Below are positions 9,517-16,883 of a stretch of 36,682 nucleotides of DNA, one piece after another (within the stretch, counting starts at the first letter, position 1; each line of letters begins with the position of its first letter). Below the pieces are notes generated by a model. The model was not told the origin of the DNA, did no database searches, and was given only the letters and a program-made list of their open reading frames with translations. This DNA comes from Acidilobaceae archaeon (GTDB taxonomy: Archaea; Thermoproteota; Thermoprotei_A; Sulfolobales; Acidilobaceae), in assembly GCA_027082825.1 (NCBI GenBank), contig JALWTO010000054.1:1-36682 (forward strand), in the 5' to 3' direction. The translations under genes and the position numbers were made by a program.

Positions 9517-11045
9517 AAGCTGTAGGCTTCTTTTATCCAGGACCTCCACATGTAGCATATTCCAGTCTAGCCTTTCATATGATAGGAAACTACATAAGCG
9601 ACGTACTCAAGGTTCCTGTATACAGATATTTTCTTGAAGAAAACGATATAATATCCTTTGATAGAGCTCCTGATCCTTCAAAGCTAAATTTGATATTTGT
9701 CAGTATACCCTTTGAATCATTGTATCCATCGGTTGTGGAAATGCTTTACCGAGCTGGAATACAATTATTTAGTAAAAAGAGAAGACAGCCTATAGTTATT
9801 GGGGGAGGACCACCTCTCTCAGCGAATCCTCTGCCTTTGAAGGAAGTTTTAGATGTTATAGTCATTGGAGAAGCAGAGCCTGTACTTGATGACTTGGTTG
9901 ATTTAGTTGATTGTAATATCAATAAAAGGATTTGTCTGGAAGGACTTTCTGATAAAGAAGGACTTTTTCTAACCGAGGAACCCAATCTCACAAAACAAGT
10001 GTATGTTAAAGATTTAAATAAAGTATGGCATCCCGTGAAGCTCTATCTAAAGGGAGGTATAGAGCCAATATGGGGAAGGAGCTATCTTCTCGAGACAAGT
10101 AGAGGCTGTGGAAGAGGCTGCAGATTTTGCCTGGAAGGCTTTACCTTTAGGCCCCCTAGGTATAGAAGCTTTGAGGTTCTCAGGAACCTTGCCATTAAAG
10201 GGATAAATGTCAACAGGCTCACAAAGATATCCTTTTATAGTCTGTCATTTTTTGACAATCCTAAGGCAGAGGATATCCTGGCTTTTGCAGTTAACGATCT
10301 AGGATTGGAGATAAGCGTTCCTAGTATGAGGGTTGAAACTCTAACGCCTGGAAGATTAAGGCTTATAGCTAGGGGAGGCCAAAGATCAATTAGTATCGCA
10401 CCAGAAACGGGCAGTTGTAGGATAGGTAGGGCTTTTAAAAAATGTATAGAAAAAGACCTTGTCATAAATGTTATTGAAGAAGCGATAGAAGCTGGAATAA
10501 GATCTGTAAAGCTTTACTTGATAGCTGCTGTTCCAGGAGAAAATGATAAGGACCTAAACGAAACTGTAAGATTGGTTGAACTTGCTTCAAAAAAGATAAG
10601 AACCTTGGGCGGCTTACTTAAGGTTAGCGTAAATCCTCTTATACCTAAACCTTATACACCGCTTCAATGGCTTGGATTTAATAGAAAATTTGTTGAAAAA
10701 AGACTCAGGGAACTGGTTAAGGCTTTAAAGAAAATTGGAGTAGATATAAGAGTTTATGGTGCTAAGCAAGCCCAAATACAAGCGCTTCTAGCTTTAGGTG
10801 ATGAGAGGCTTTCAAACATAATAGTTGACTGGGGAGTTAAAGGTGGAGGATTTAATGTCATCAATAACCTCTTGAGAAAAAGAGGGTTGAGCATAGAAAC
10901 CTATTTAGACAGTAAGGATCCTAACTATGAACCCCCTTGGCATAAATACATATTTAATGAGTTTGTAGACATAAACCTCTTAAGGAAAGAATTTAAGGCG
11001 TTTTTAAAGATTCTTTCTCTTGATGACACTAAGTGGAACAGCTGA
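9510..11045 (+). CDS. radical SAM protein with an N-terminal B12-binding-like domain
   Basis: The radical SAM cluster motif is CGRGCRFC with cysteines at 200, 204 and 207 (Cx3Cx2C), inside an Elp3/MiaB/NifB-type core (TSRGCGRGCRFCLEG, then SIAPETGSCRIGRAF and VKLYLIAAVPGEND). The N-terminal 190 residues carry a Rossmann-like pattern (PIVIGGGPPLSANPLPL, then VIVIGEAEPVLDDLV) typical of B12-binding radical SAM proteins, though the classical DxHxxG cobalt ligand is not evident. 511 residues. GTG start behind GGAG, overlapping the previous gene by 7 bp. The last 42 bp overlap the convergent Rpp30 gene. Substrate unknown; tRNA or RNA modification is a guess from the neighbours. Confidence 0.8.
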   Translation: MLKAVGFFYPGPPHVAYSSLAFHMIGNYISDVLKVPVYRYFLEENDIISFDRAPDPSKLNLIFVSIPFESLYPSVVEMLYRAGIQLFSKKRRQPIVIGGGPPLSANPLPLKEVLDVIVIGEAEPVLDDLVDLVDCNINKRICLEGLSDKEGLFLTEEPNLTKQVYVKDLNKVWHPVKLYLKGGIEPIWGRSYLLETSRGCGRGCRFCLEGFTFRPPRYRSFEVLRNLAIKGINVNRLTKISFYSLSFFDNPKAEDILAFAVNDLGLEISVPSMRVETLTPGRLRLIARGGQRSISIAPETGSCRIGRAFKKCIEKDLVINVIEEAIEAGIRSVKLYLIAAVPGENDKDLNETVRLVELASKKIRTLGGLLKVSVNPLIPKPYTPLQWLGFNRKFVEKRLRELVKALKKIGVDIRVYGAKQAQIQALLALGDERLSNIIVDWGVKGGGFNVINNLLRKRGLSIETYLDSKDPNYEPPWHKYIFNEFVDINLLRKEFKAFLKILSLDDTKWNS

Positions 11046-11684
11046 AACATATGATAAAGCCAGAATCTCTGGTATCCCAGCGAGAGCTGCAATACTGGCC
11101 ATAGATATTGGATGGACGAGCTCCTGAATTCTTGTGGCATCACTCACCAATATTAGGTCAATTCCGTATGAAAATGTCCTTCTTATAGAATTCAGTAAAT
11201 TAGGTAATTTGTCCGGGCTTATTATGGTTTCCCTCAGACTCAACTCTATAGGCTTATAGCCTTTGTTTTTCAGGAGCTTTGATTGACTTTTGTCTATGAA
11301 CCTGTAAGCCTCTGGTTCGAATCTTAATATATCAATGTCTTTTTTAACAGCGGCATAACGAGCAACGTCTAAAGTTCTTATTTTAGCAACATTCAGAACA
11401 TCACTTAGGCCTTTGACCTTTAAAAGAACTTTAGCAATCTCCCCTCGGGTATTTCCTTCAAGCTCAACTCTACACACAACTTTTACTCCAATAGTTTCTC
11501 CTAACTCTTTTGCAATCCCACATAGATTTCCATATTTTAGACCAACAACTTTAACGTCAAATTTGTTCTTTATAAATAAGAGCATATCTTTAAGCGATCT
11601 ATGATCCTTAGGGTTTATCGAAAGATCTACAAAAACCTTTCCCTGACTCTCAGACCTTATAGTTTTTTTCACTGGGATTTTCAA
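11004..11684 (-). CDS. rnp3: ribonuclease P protein component 3 (Rpp30)
   Basis: Protein subunit of archaeal RNase P, which trims the 5' leader of pre-tRNA; Rpp30 binds Pop5 to activate the catalytic domain of the RNA. The TIM-barrel pattern is visible: KVFVDLSINP at the start, KDIDILRF mid-protein, a region corresponding to the usual LEISL strand (YKPIELSLRETI), and LILVSDATRIQELVHP near the end. The track start GTG 11696 is the end of AGGTG; TTG 11684 lies nine bases behind it and gives 226 residues, the usual family length being about 200-230. The 3' end overlaps the convergent radical SAM gene by 42 bp. Pop5 is encoded only 4 kb away on the same strand. Confidence 0.88.
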   Translation of the reverse strand: MKIPVKKTIRSESQGKVFVDLSINPKDHRSLKDMLLFIKNKFDVKVVGLKYGNLCGIAKELGETIGVKVVCRVELEGNTRGEIAKVLLKVKGLSDVLNVAKIRTLDVARYAAVKKDIDILRFEPEAYRFIDKSQSKLLKNKGYKPIELSLRETIISPDKLPNLLNSIRRTFSYGIDLILVSDATRIQELVHPISMASIAALAGIPEILALSYVSAVPLSVIKRKNL

Positions 11685-11800
11685 CCTATCGGACACCTAG
11701 GAGTGAATGTTAAGCACCAAGGCTTATCAATAATAAAAATAAATGATTATAAAAGCCTTGTGTTTTTGAAGAGGACAACATGTAAATAACAATAAGGTAT

Positions 11801-11902
11801 TCAAAGATTATTATGGAAAGTCTTCTGTACTTTCTCATCTGTAGGCTCTACATGCGGATATTGACCATAACAAACCCTACCAGCAACTCTGATTCGTGAT
11901 AT
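11801..11902 (-). other. short open frame behind a strong SD, no standard start codon
   Basis: Between the COG1325 gene and Rpp30 on the minus strand, a stop-free frame of 33 codons follows GGTGAGGTGA, a near-perfect SD. It contains RVAGRVCYGQYPHVEPTDEK and ends with TGA at 11801. No ATG, GTG or TTG occurs in frame; an ATA follows the SD directly. The core loosely recalls ribosomal protein S30e (AGKVRxQTPKVEP) with one extra residue, but the rest does not fit. It may be a decayed gene, a micro-ORF with an unusual start, or chance. Confidence 0.2.
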
Positions 11903-11947
11903 TCACCTCACCTAGACAGAAGTAAAAACAGTAAGAAATTGAGAATC

Positions 11948-12424
11948 CTATCTACTAGTTGTAGAAAGGGTTTTCTTTTTTTCATAAATAGAATTTAAAT
12001 AATTAGTCAAATCCTCAAGGACTTTTTTTCTTCTACCCTCTAAATGAATTGAAACTTTAACTACGTCATCTCCTTCAAACATTATAAGTCTACCCAGATA
12101 TGCATCTTGTTTACTTATCCTTAGATGAAGGGTTCCATTCCTATCAACTCTCTCATCTAATGTAGAAAATAGGTATTCCAGATCGGTTAAGTTCAACCTG
12201 TCTAAGATGTAGCTAAAGGTCTTTATTGCACTTTCATTATTAGTAGTTTCAGCTCTTATCCTTACTATTGGATTGTTATAGTGCCCTTTAAGTTCTTCAC
12301 GGACAAGAACTATGTACTCCCTGATTTCTGGAGGAAAAACTTCCAAGAGGGCTTTCATAACTTTCTTTTCATCCTCAGTAGCATGAGAATGCTCATAAAC
12401 TTCAATCCTGAGTATTTTTAGCAT
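11948..12424 (-). CDS. RNA-binding protein, COG1325 family (DUF54, exosome-associated type)
   Basis: Conserved archaeal RNA-binding protein usually found beside ribosomal protein L15e and RNase P genes. The family opening is a strand followed by HATED, seen here as RIEVYEHSHATEDEKKVMKALLEVFP. The track start GTG 12472 overlaps the L15e stop, but ATG 12424 is preceded by GGGAGA at six bases and yields exactly the family N-terminus, so I prefer 158 residues. Later text EGHYNNPIVRIRAE-like (here LKGHYNNPIVRIRAE) and DAYLGRLIMFEGDDVVKVSIHL matches the family core. A role in rRNA or tRNA maturation is inferred from conserved gene order. Confidence 0.82.
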   Translation of the reverse strand: MLKILRIEVYEHSHATEDEKKVMKALLEVFPPEIREYIVLVREELKGHYNNPIVRIRAETTNNESAIKTFSYILDRLNLTDLEYLFSTLDERVDRNGTLHLRISKQDAYLGRLIMFEGDDVVKVSIHLEGRRKKVLEDLTNYLNSIYEKKKTLSTTSR

Positions 12425-12468
12425 TCTTTTTCTCCCTATATAGGTAGGTTTGGTTATAAAAGCTACCC

Positions 12469-13146
12469 TCACTGAAGATCTTCAGAATGATATTTTTCTC
12501 TGATCTCATCAGGTGCTATAAGTCTGGCACCACGACTTGCTTCATGTCTCTTCTTGAGTTTTCTCTCTTTTTGTTTCTTCTTCCACTTATGCCTGTGGAT
12601 GCTCTTTAGCCCTCTACTTGATCTTAACCCTCTAGCCTTTCTTGATGCAGATGTAAGTCCACGGCATGGCCTACATCTATGCTTTCCATTTGTAACCCAT
12701 TTGAGATCCTGGTCATTTACTATAGCCTCATGGTTTGGATCTACCATTATAACCTCATACCACTTGTAAAGGCCATCCTCGCCAACATAATAGCTTCCTA
12801 CAACAACTAGGTTCATGTATTTCCTTTGTGCCCTTTCTTCAGCTATGGCCTGTAGACCTTTAGCTGGAGCAAAGCCATAAACACCCATTCTCTTAGGTCT
12901 TCTTCCCTTATTTGGCCTAGGCTTTCTTCTCCCACCTTTTCTAATCCTGACTCTTACTACTATAACTCCCTGTTTAGCCTTGTATCCAAGCTCTCTAGCT
13001 CTATTAAGTCTTGTAGGTTTTTCTATTCTAACTATTGAAGGCTGTCTCCTCCACTGCATAAGCCTTTCCTTCATTAACATACCATGGTCTCCATCATAAG
13101 GTCTTTTCCACTGCAATGCCATGTAATGGTACATGCTCTTTGCCAT
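12469..13146 (-). CDS. rpl15e: 50S ribosomal protein L15e
   Basis: Large-subunit protein of the archaeal/eukaryotic ribosome. The true start is ATG 13146, giving [16 protein letters not shown], the universal L15e opening; the eight extra residues in the track are upstream sequence. GGTG lies eight bases upstream. The 225-residue chain is strongly basic, with [20 protein letters not shown], the motif [16 protein letters not shown] and the closing [14 protein letters not shown]. The last residues ([15 protein letters not shown]) are an acidic tail. It heads a minus-strand operon with the COG1325 gene and Rpp30. Confidence 0.95.
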   Translation of the reverse strand: MAKSMYHYMALQWKRPYDGDHGMLMKERLMQWRRQPSIVRIEKPTRLNRARELGYKAKQGVIVVRVRIRKGGRRKPRPNKGRRPKRMGVYGFAPAKGLQAIAEERAQRKYMNLVVVGSYYVGEDGLYKWYEVIMVDPNHEAIVNDQDLKWVTNGKHRCRPCRGLTSASRKARGLRSSRGLKSIHRHKWKKKQKERKLKKRHEASRGARLIAPDEIREKYHSEDLQ

Positions 13147-13191
13147 CAGTCCACACCGCCATATCTCCATATCTCTATGCTGAACGTAGGG

Positions 13192-13200
13192 CCTTTATAG
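13192..13200 (-). promoter_or_regulatory. TATA box for the L15e operon
   Basis: CTATAAAGG on the minus strand, centred 50 bases from the L15e ATG; transcription would start about 24 bases before the ATG, just leaving room for the GGTG SD. Inferred from sequence match and spacing only. Confidence 0.5.
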
Positions 13201-13214
13201 CTATCACGCTCTTG

Positions 13215-13221
13215 TTATATC
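13215..13221 (+). promoter_or_regulatory. TATA-like box for the YchF gene
   Basis: TTATATC, 41 bases upstream of the TTG start at 13262, in the 115-bp divergent space shared with L15e. The implied leader would begin near 13244 and includes GGAGGTG. Confidence 0.4.
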
Positions 13222-13261
13222 TATTAGGAACCGTCAAATTAAAGGTCAGAGGAGGTGCGAT

Positions 13262-14494
13262 TTGGAGGCAAGTAATATCCTAGTAGGAGTTGTTGGTAAA
13301 ACCAATGTGGGGAAGTCGACATTCTTCTCAGCAGCCACAGAGATAGAAGTTCAAATAGATAACAGACCGTTCACAACTATAGACCCAAACTTAGGAGTTA
13401 CCTATGTCAAGAAGAAATGTGTGCATGTAAAGCTAGGTCTGTTGAAATGTGATGCATCAAACAGCCTATGTATAGAAGGTTTCAGATATATACCAGTAAA
13501 GATAATGGATGTAGCAGGACTTGTTCCAGATGCACACAAAGGAAGGGGACTAGGTAATCAATTTTTAGACAATCTTAGAAGGGCTGATGTTCTTCTATTG
13601 GTTGTCGATGCTAGTGGTGCAACAGACCCTGAAGGAGTACCTGTAAGACCAGGTTCTTTCGATCCAGTCGAGGAGGTAATGGCTATGATAGGAGAAATAG
13701 AGGAATGGATGTTTTCAATAGTCAGTAAAGATTGGGATAAGTTTGTTAGGGGTGCTGAGAGTATAGGAGTTAGTGACATAGCAGGTCTACTAGCTCAAAG
13801 ACTTTCAGGCCTAAGTATCAGAAAGTCTCATGTGGTCTTAGCTTTAGAGAGGACGGAATTAGGAAACAAGAAGCTTTCATCATGGACTAAGGAAGACCTT
13901 AAATCGTTTGTCTCTGAGCTAAGAAGAGTTTCAAAACCAATACTTATAGTTGCTAATAAATCTGATGTGCCCGAGGCCGAGGATAATATAAAGAGGCTTA
14001 AAAACAAATTTAAAGAAGTTCCTGTAATACCTACTAGTGCAATTTCGGAACTTGTACTAAGAAAGGCCGCTAAAGCCAACATAATTAAATACAGACCTGG
14101 AGACGATGGCTTTACAGTGAATGATCCCTCAAAGCTTGATAGAAGACAGAAAACAATACTTGATGCTATAGCAAAGCGTGTTCTCAAAAAATGGGGATCG
14201 ACTGGAGTCCAAGATGTAATAAATAAGGCTGTGCTTGAGGCCTTAAATATGATATCTGTCTATCCGGTTGATGATGTTAATAAGTTCACAGATAGCAAAG
14301 GTAGAGTACTTCCTGATGTTGTTCTAATACCTAAGGGAACGAGTGCCAGAGAATTTGCATATAAAATACATTCTGATTTGGGAAAAACCTTCCTCTATGC
14401 AATAAATGCTATAACTAAGCAAAGAGTAGGAGAGTCATATATTCTTAAGGATGATGACGTCATAAAAATCATAGCTACAGCTGGAAGAAAATAA
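13262..14494 (+). CDS. redox-regulated-type P-loop GTPase/ATPase, YchF/Obg family
   Basis: Translation-associated P-loop NTPase. G1 is GKTNVGKST (12-20), G3 is DVAGL (83-87) followed by the family text HKGRGLGNQFLDNLR, G4 is NKSD (232-235), and a TGS domain closes the protein (about 335-408, DVVLIPKGTSAREFAYKIHSDLG). Bacterial YchF has a degenerate G4 and prefers ATP; the intact NKxD here predicts GTP, as in the archaeal branch. The 410-residue length fits. TTG start behind GGAGGTG. It is flanked by RNase P and ribosomal genes on the other strand and ends one base before the Pop5 stop region. Confidence 0.9.
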   Translation: MEASNILVGVVGKTNVGKSTFFSAATEIEVQIDNRPFTTIDPNLGVTYVKKKCVHVKLGLLKCDASNSLCIEGFRYIPVKIMDVAGLVPDAHKGRGLGNQFLDNLRRADVLLLVVDASGATDPEGVPVRPGSFDPVEEVMAMIGEIEEWMFSIVSKDWDKFVRGAESIGVSDIAGLLAQRLSGLSIRKSHVVLALERTELGNKKLSSWTKEDLKSFVSELRRVSKPILIVANKSDVPEAEDNIKRLKNKFKEVPVIPTSAISELVLRKAAKANIIKYRPGDDGFTVNDPSKLDRRQKTILDAIAKRVLKKWGSTGVQDVINKAVLEALNMISVYPVDDVNKFTDSKGRVLPDVVLIPKGTSAREFAYKIHSDLGKTFLYAINAITKQRVGESYILKDDDVIKIIATAGRK

Positions 14495-14495
14495 G

Positions 14496-14981
14496 CTATT
14501 GAATCTTAGCAAGCTCTTTTGCTCTTTTAAGACTTCCAGTCGTTGTTATAGGTATTACAAGAACTTCACTACCATCTATATTTCTTATAAGTCCTAAAAC
14601 GGCCAGCGCCATATATTTATGTTCTCTTCTAATTCTGAGTATACCTCTGGCCTTCTCTTCGTCGTAATAAATGAGCTTCATCCTTGCCTCACTAATCCCT
14701 TTATAACCAAGAACTTTTTCAGCAACTTCATAGATACTAGTTTTTATCTTTTCAAAACTAATACCTGAAGGGAAGACTTCAAATACTATATATCTTTTTT
14801 TGGGTCTTAGCGAATACTGCTTTGAAAGGTCTCTTATTTTCCTTTCTATATTCAACCCACTAATAAGAGAGTCTAATATAAGGTCAAGCATATTCATTTT
14901 TTTCCTTACAACCAAGAGTATTACTATGCTGATAGTTAATAATGATACTGATACTAGCAAACATACCACATCTAGATCCAG
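14496..14981 (-). CDS. rnp2: ribonuclease P protein component 2 (Pop5), with an N-terminal membrane segment
   Basis: RNase P subunit that pairs with Rpp30. The Pop5 fold is read from RYIVFEVFPSGISFEKIKTS, then LGYKGISEARMKLIYYDEEKARGILRIRREHKYMALAVLGLI and the closing ITTTGSLKRAKELA. The usual protein is 110-140 residues; here about 60 precede the core. The first 26 form a hydrophobic helix (VCLLVSVSLLTISIVILLVV) followed by RKK. The track start GTG 14969 lies 19 bases from the strong SD GGAGGTG (14995-14989). A CTG at 14981 sits seven bases behind that SD in frame and may be the real start; ATG 14897 (MNMLDL) would remove the helix but has no good SD. The frame is certain, the start is not. 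Confidence 0.8.
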   Translation of the reverse strand: MDLDVVCLLVSVSLLTISIVILLVVRKKMNMLDLILDSLISGLNIERKIRDLSKQYSLRPKKRYIVFEVFPSGISFEKIKTSIYEVAEKVLGYKGISEARMKLIYYDEEKARGILRIRREHKYMALAVLGLIRNIDGSEVLVIPITTTGSLKRAKELAKIQ

Positions 14982-14999
14982 AGCCCAACACCTCCAAGG

Positions 15000-15048
15000 T
15001 CAGATAGTCACGAGCCTATCATCTATCTTCCTGGGACGGCATCATCAT
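15000..15048 (-). ncRNA. possible C/D box sRNA (weak), abutting the Pop5 leader
   Basis: On the minus strand: C box ATGATGA (15048-15042), a C'-like GATGATA (15023-15017), a 13-nt stretch GGCTCGTGACTAT, then D box CTGA (15003-15000). A D' box in the first half is not clear. The end is five bases before the SD used by Pop5, so this may instead be part of the Pop5 5' leader. Confidence 0.35.
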
Positions 15049-15086
15049 CCCTATCTTCAATCAACCCACTAGTTTTTTTAAAGTAT

Positions 15087-15137
15087 TCAGATGAGAGAAG
15101 ATTACATCATCAATTCAGTGGTCGGTCTCTACATCAT
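15087..15137 (-). ncRNA. C/D box sRNA, guide matching 23S rRNA helix 93 region
   Basis: All four boxes occur in order on the minus strand: C ATGATGT (15137-15131), 12-nt guide AGAGACCGACCA, D' CTGA, spacer ATT, C' GATGATG, 14-nt guide TAATCTTCTCTCAT, D CTGA (15090-15087). Box-to-box length is 51 nt, typical of archaeal sRNAs. The first guide is complementary to GGTCGGTCTCTAC, which I recall as the archaeal form of the 23S segment around E. coli positions 2603-2615. By the fifth-base rule the methylated residue would be equivalent to C2606. The target of the second guide is unknown. Confidence 0.72.
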
Positions 15138-15205
15138 TCATTCTAATTCAGACTTAAAGTTAAGTCTGCCTGTTATTTCATTCACTTTAGAGCCAACTAA
15201 GCCAA

Positions 15206-15215
15206 GCTTATAAAC
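15206..15215 (+). promoter_or_regulatory. TATA box for the small heat-shock gene
   Basis: GCTTATAAAC lies 50 bases before the ATG at 15265, placing a transcription start near 15237 and a leader of about 28 nt that contains GGGTGA. This is a good match to archaeal box A. Confidence 0.5.
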
Positions 15216-15264
15216 CTTCAGAGAATTATAATTAAATGCAAAGTTCATTGTCTCTGGGTGAAAG

Positions 15265-15786
15265 ATGTTGGGCTTCTTTGAAAGAAGAAGAAGGAGCATT
15301 TTTGATGTATTTGACGAAATACTCAGAGAGTTTGAGAGAGAAATGGCCGACATTGAAGATGAGTTTGAGAGGCTTGCTAAGGAAAAACCTAGAGGTGCAC
15401 TAGGACCTTATTACTATGGCGTTAGAATAACAATAGGACCTGATGGAGTTCCTAAGGTCGAAGAGTTCGGAAATATAAAGAGAGTTGGTGGTAGGCCTAT
15501 AGTAACTGAGGAGGCAGAACCTTTAGTCGATGTCATAGATCAGGATGATGAAATTATAGTTGTTGCAGAACTACCAGGAGTTGACAAGAACAAAATAAAG
15601 GTGAGAGCCACTGAGGAAAAGCTTATAATAAATGCTGAAAATCATAGAAAATATCATAAGGTTATAGATTTGCCAGCTAAGATTAACCCAAACACAGCCA
15701 AGGCTTCATATAGAAACGGAGTACTCGAGGTCAAATTAAAGAAGGAAGGAAGAAAGGAAGAAGGTGTTGATGTCAAATTAGAGTAA
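15265..15786 (+). CDS. hsp20: small heat-shock protein (Hsp20 / alpha-crystallin family)
   Basis: ATP-independent holdase that keeps unfolding proteins soluble. The alpha-crystallin domain spans about residues 82-173: PLVDVIDQDDEIIVVAELPG, then DKNKIKVRATEEKLIINAE, and YRNGVLEVKLKK (the usual GVLxVxLPK closing strand). The N-terminal 80 residues are charged, with RRRRSIFDVFDEILREFERE, and are long for the family. It lacks an evident IxI C-terminal anchor, though VDVKLE may serve. ATG start with GGTGA upstream and its own TATA box; it appears monocistronic. Confidence 0.9.
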   Translation: MLGFFERRRRSIFDVFDEILREFEREMADIEDEFERLAKEKPRGALGPYYYGVRITIGPDGVPKVEEFGNIKRVGGRPIVTEEAEPLVDVIDQDDEIIVVAELPGVDKNKIKVRATEEKLIINAENHRKYHKVIDLPAKINPNTAKASYRNGVLEVKLKKEGRKEEGVDVKLE

Positions 15787-15789
15787 GCG

Positions 15790-16407
15790 TCACTTCTTAT
15801 GTAGATAGCTAAGGCTTTCACTTTTCAATTCTTCACATTCGTTATCTATAGGAACTTCATGAGTTTTTTCTCCTTTGACGGAACTTGTACCCTCAAAATC
15901 GCATAAAACTAATGTAAACTCCTCGTATCCATCTACAGCTTTCTTTAACCAATCTAAATTTTCTTTACATCCAGGTTCTAATTCCCTGCCTTTACATGCC
16001 ACTTTTGTAGCTTCAAGAAACCTGAGAAGAATTCCTTCAACAGTAGTTATGAACCCTACACTTGCTGGTCCTGGAAGCATTTTGTAACCTTTTTCTTTAA
16101 TTTTGATTGCAGATGTAGCTGATTTAACAATAAGATATCTTAGTTCATCTTCTCCATGAACTTCAACAACCACTTTTTTAGGCCTACTAGCATCGAGAAC
16201 TTTTACGTCTCTAAATTTATAACCACATTTCTTGCAGAACCCCTCAGTAAGTAAAATATCACCAAAATAAGGGATTGTATAAATATATTCCCTTACAATT
16301 AGACTAAGAGAACCACATCGAGGACATTTAACCTTTTCTTGAAATATCAACTTAGGTTCTTTTTTGGATTTTTTGAGTAGATTATTTGTTAGGTCTTTTT
16401 TAGACAC
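15790..16407 (-). CDS. ZPR1 zinc-finger domain protein
   Basis: Archaeal homologue of eukaryotic ZPR1, which binds translation factor EF-1A; the archaeal role is unproven. The zinc finger is Cx2C-x26-Cx2C with cysteines at 28, 31, 58 and 61 (CPRC, CKKC), and the following text RDVKVLDASRPKKVVVEV plus LPGPASVGFITTVEGILLRF is typical of the family. 205 residues, within the archaeal range. GTG 16407 is eight bases behind GGTG, which lies in the stop region of the upstream gene, so the two are co-translated. The C-terminal tail is acidic and rich in Ser/Glu. Confidence 0.85.
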   Translation of the reverse strand: MSKKDLTNNLLKKSKKEPKLIFQEKVKCPRCGSLSLIVREYIYTIPYFGDILLTEGFCKKCGYKFRDVKVLDASRPKKVVVEVHGEDELRYLIVKSATSAIKIKEKGYKMLPGPASVGFITTVEGILLRFLEATKVACKGRELEPGCKENLDWLKKAVDGYEEFTLVLCDFEGTSSVKGEKTHEVPIDNECEELKSESLSYLHKK

Positions 16408-16414
16408 CTTTTTA

Positions 16415-16762
16415 TCACCTTAAATTTTTCAAAAGATTTAAGAGCTTAGATCTTATCTCATCTAATGATTTTATTACACAATTACCTATACAAGACTCTA
16501 GTTTCTCTTCCTCTACTCTACTACAGCTCTCGTAAAGACATTTGTTTCTAAGACCTCTTTCATTAATTCTTATTACAGTCAAGTTTCTGCTTGTATTTAT
16601 AATAAAAGTTCCCCAAAGACCCATTTCACCAAAGAACTCTTCGATACCCTTTAAATCAACAATATTTCTATCAATAACTATTCCCCAAAGGCCTGATGAA
16701 AGAGCACGGACTACTCTCTCAATGATGTCTTTATGAGTAAGCACCACCTTAGATCTACTCAA
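16415..16762 (-). CDS. hypothetical cysteine-containing protein upstream of ZPR1
   Basis: 115 residues from TTG 16762, with GGGTGA six bases upstream. The N-terminal half alternates strands and helices (LWGIVIDRNIVDLKGIEEFF); the C-terminal part has four cysteines at 75, 80, 91 and 95 (CLYESC and CIGNC), which could bind zinc or an Fe-S cluster. Its stop overlaps the SD of the ZPR1 gene, so it is probably in the same operon. I do not recognise the family. A C/D sRNA lies 23 bases upstream on the same strand. Confidence 0.7.
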   Translation of the reverse strand: MSRSKVVLTHKDIIERVVRALSSGLWGIVIDRNIVDLKGIEEFFGEMGLWGTFIINTSRNLTVIRINERGLRNKCLYESCSRVEEEKLESCIGNCVIKSLDEIRSKLLNLLKNLR

Positions 16763-16784
16763 TTAGAATCACCCTTCAGTTACC

Positions 16785-16840
16785 TCAGTAGCGGTAGGGC
16801 TTCTTCACATTAAAATATCAGCGGTAATACCACTCTTCAT
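16785..16840 (-). ncRNA. C/D box sRNA with a guide matching the 16S rRNA 530 loop
   Basis: Minus strand: C ATGAAGA (16840-16834), 12-nt guide GTGGTATTACCG, D' CTGA (16821-16818), C' GTGAAGA (16808-16802), 13-nt guide AGCCCTACCGCTA, D CTGA (16788-16785). C and C' share the same T-to-A change from the RTGATGA consensus. The first guide is complementary to CGGTAATACCA, the universal 16S 530-loop sequence; the fifth base upstream of D' pairs with the residue equivalent to E. coli A532. The second guide complements TAGCGGTAGGGCT, target unknown. Confidence 0.75.
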
Positions 16841-16883
16841 CGGTATTTTTCTTCTGAATATTATATGTTTCTAAATGAATATA

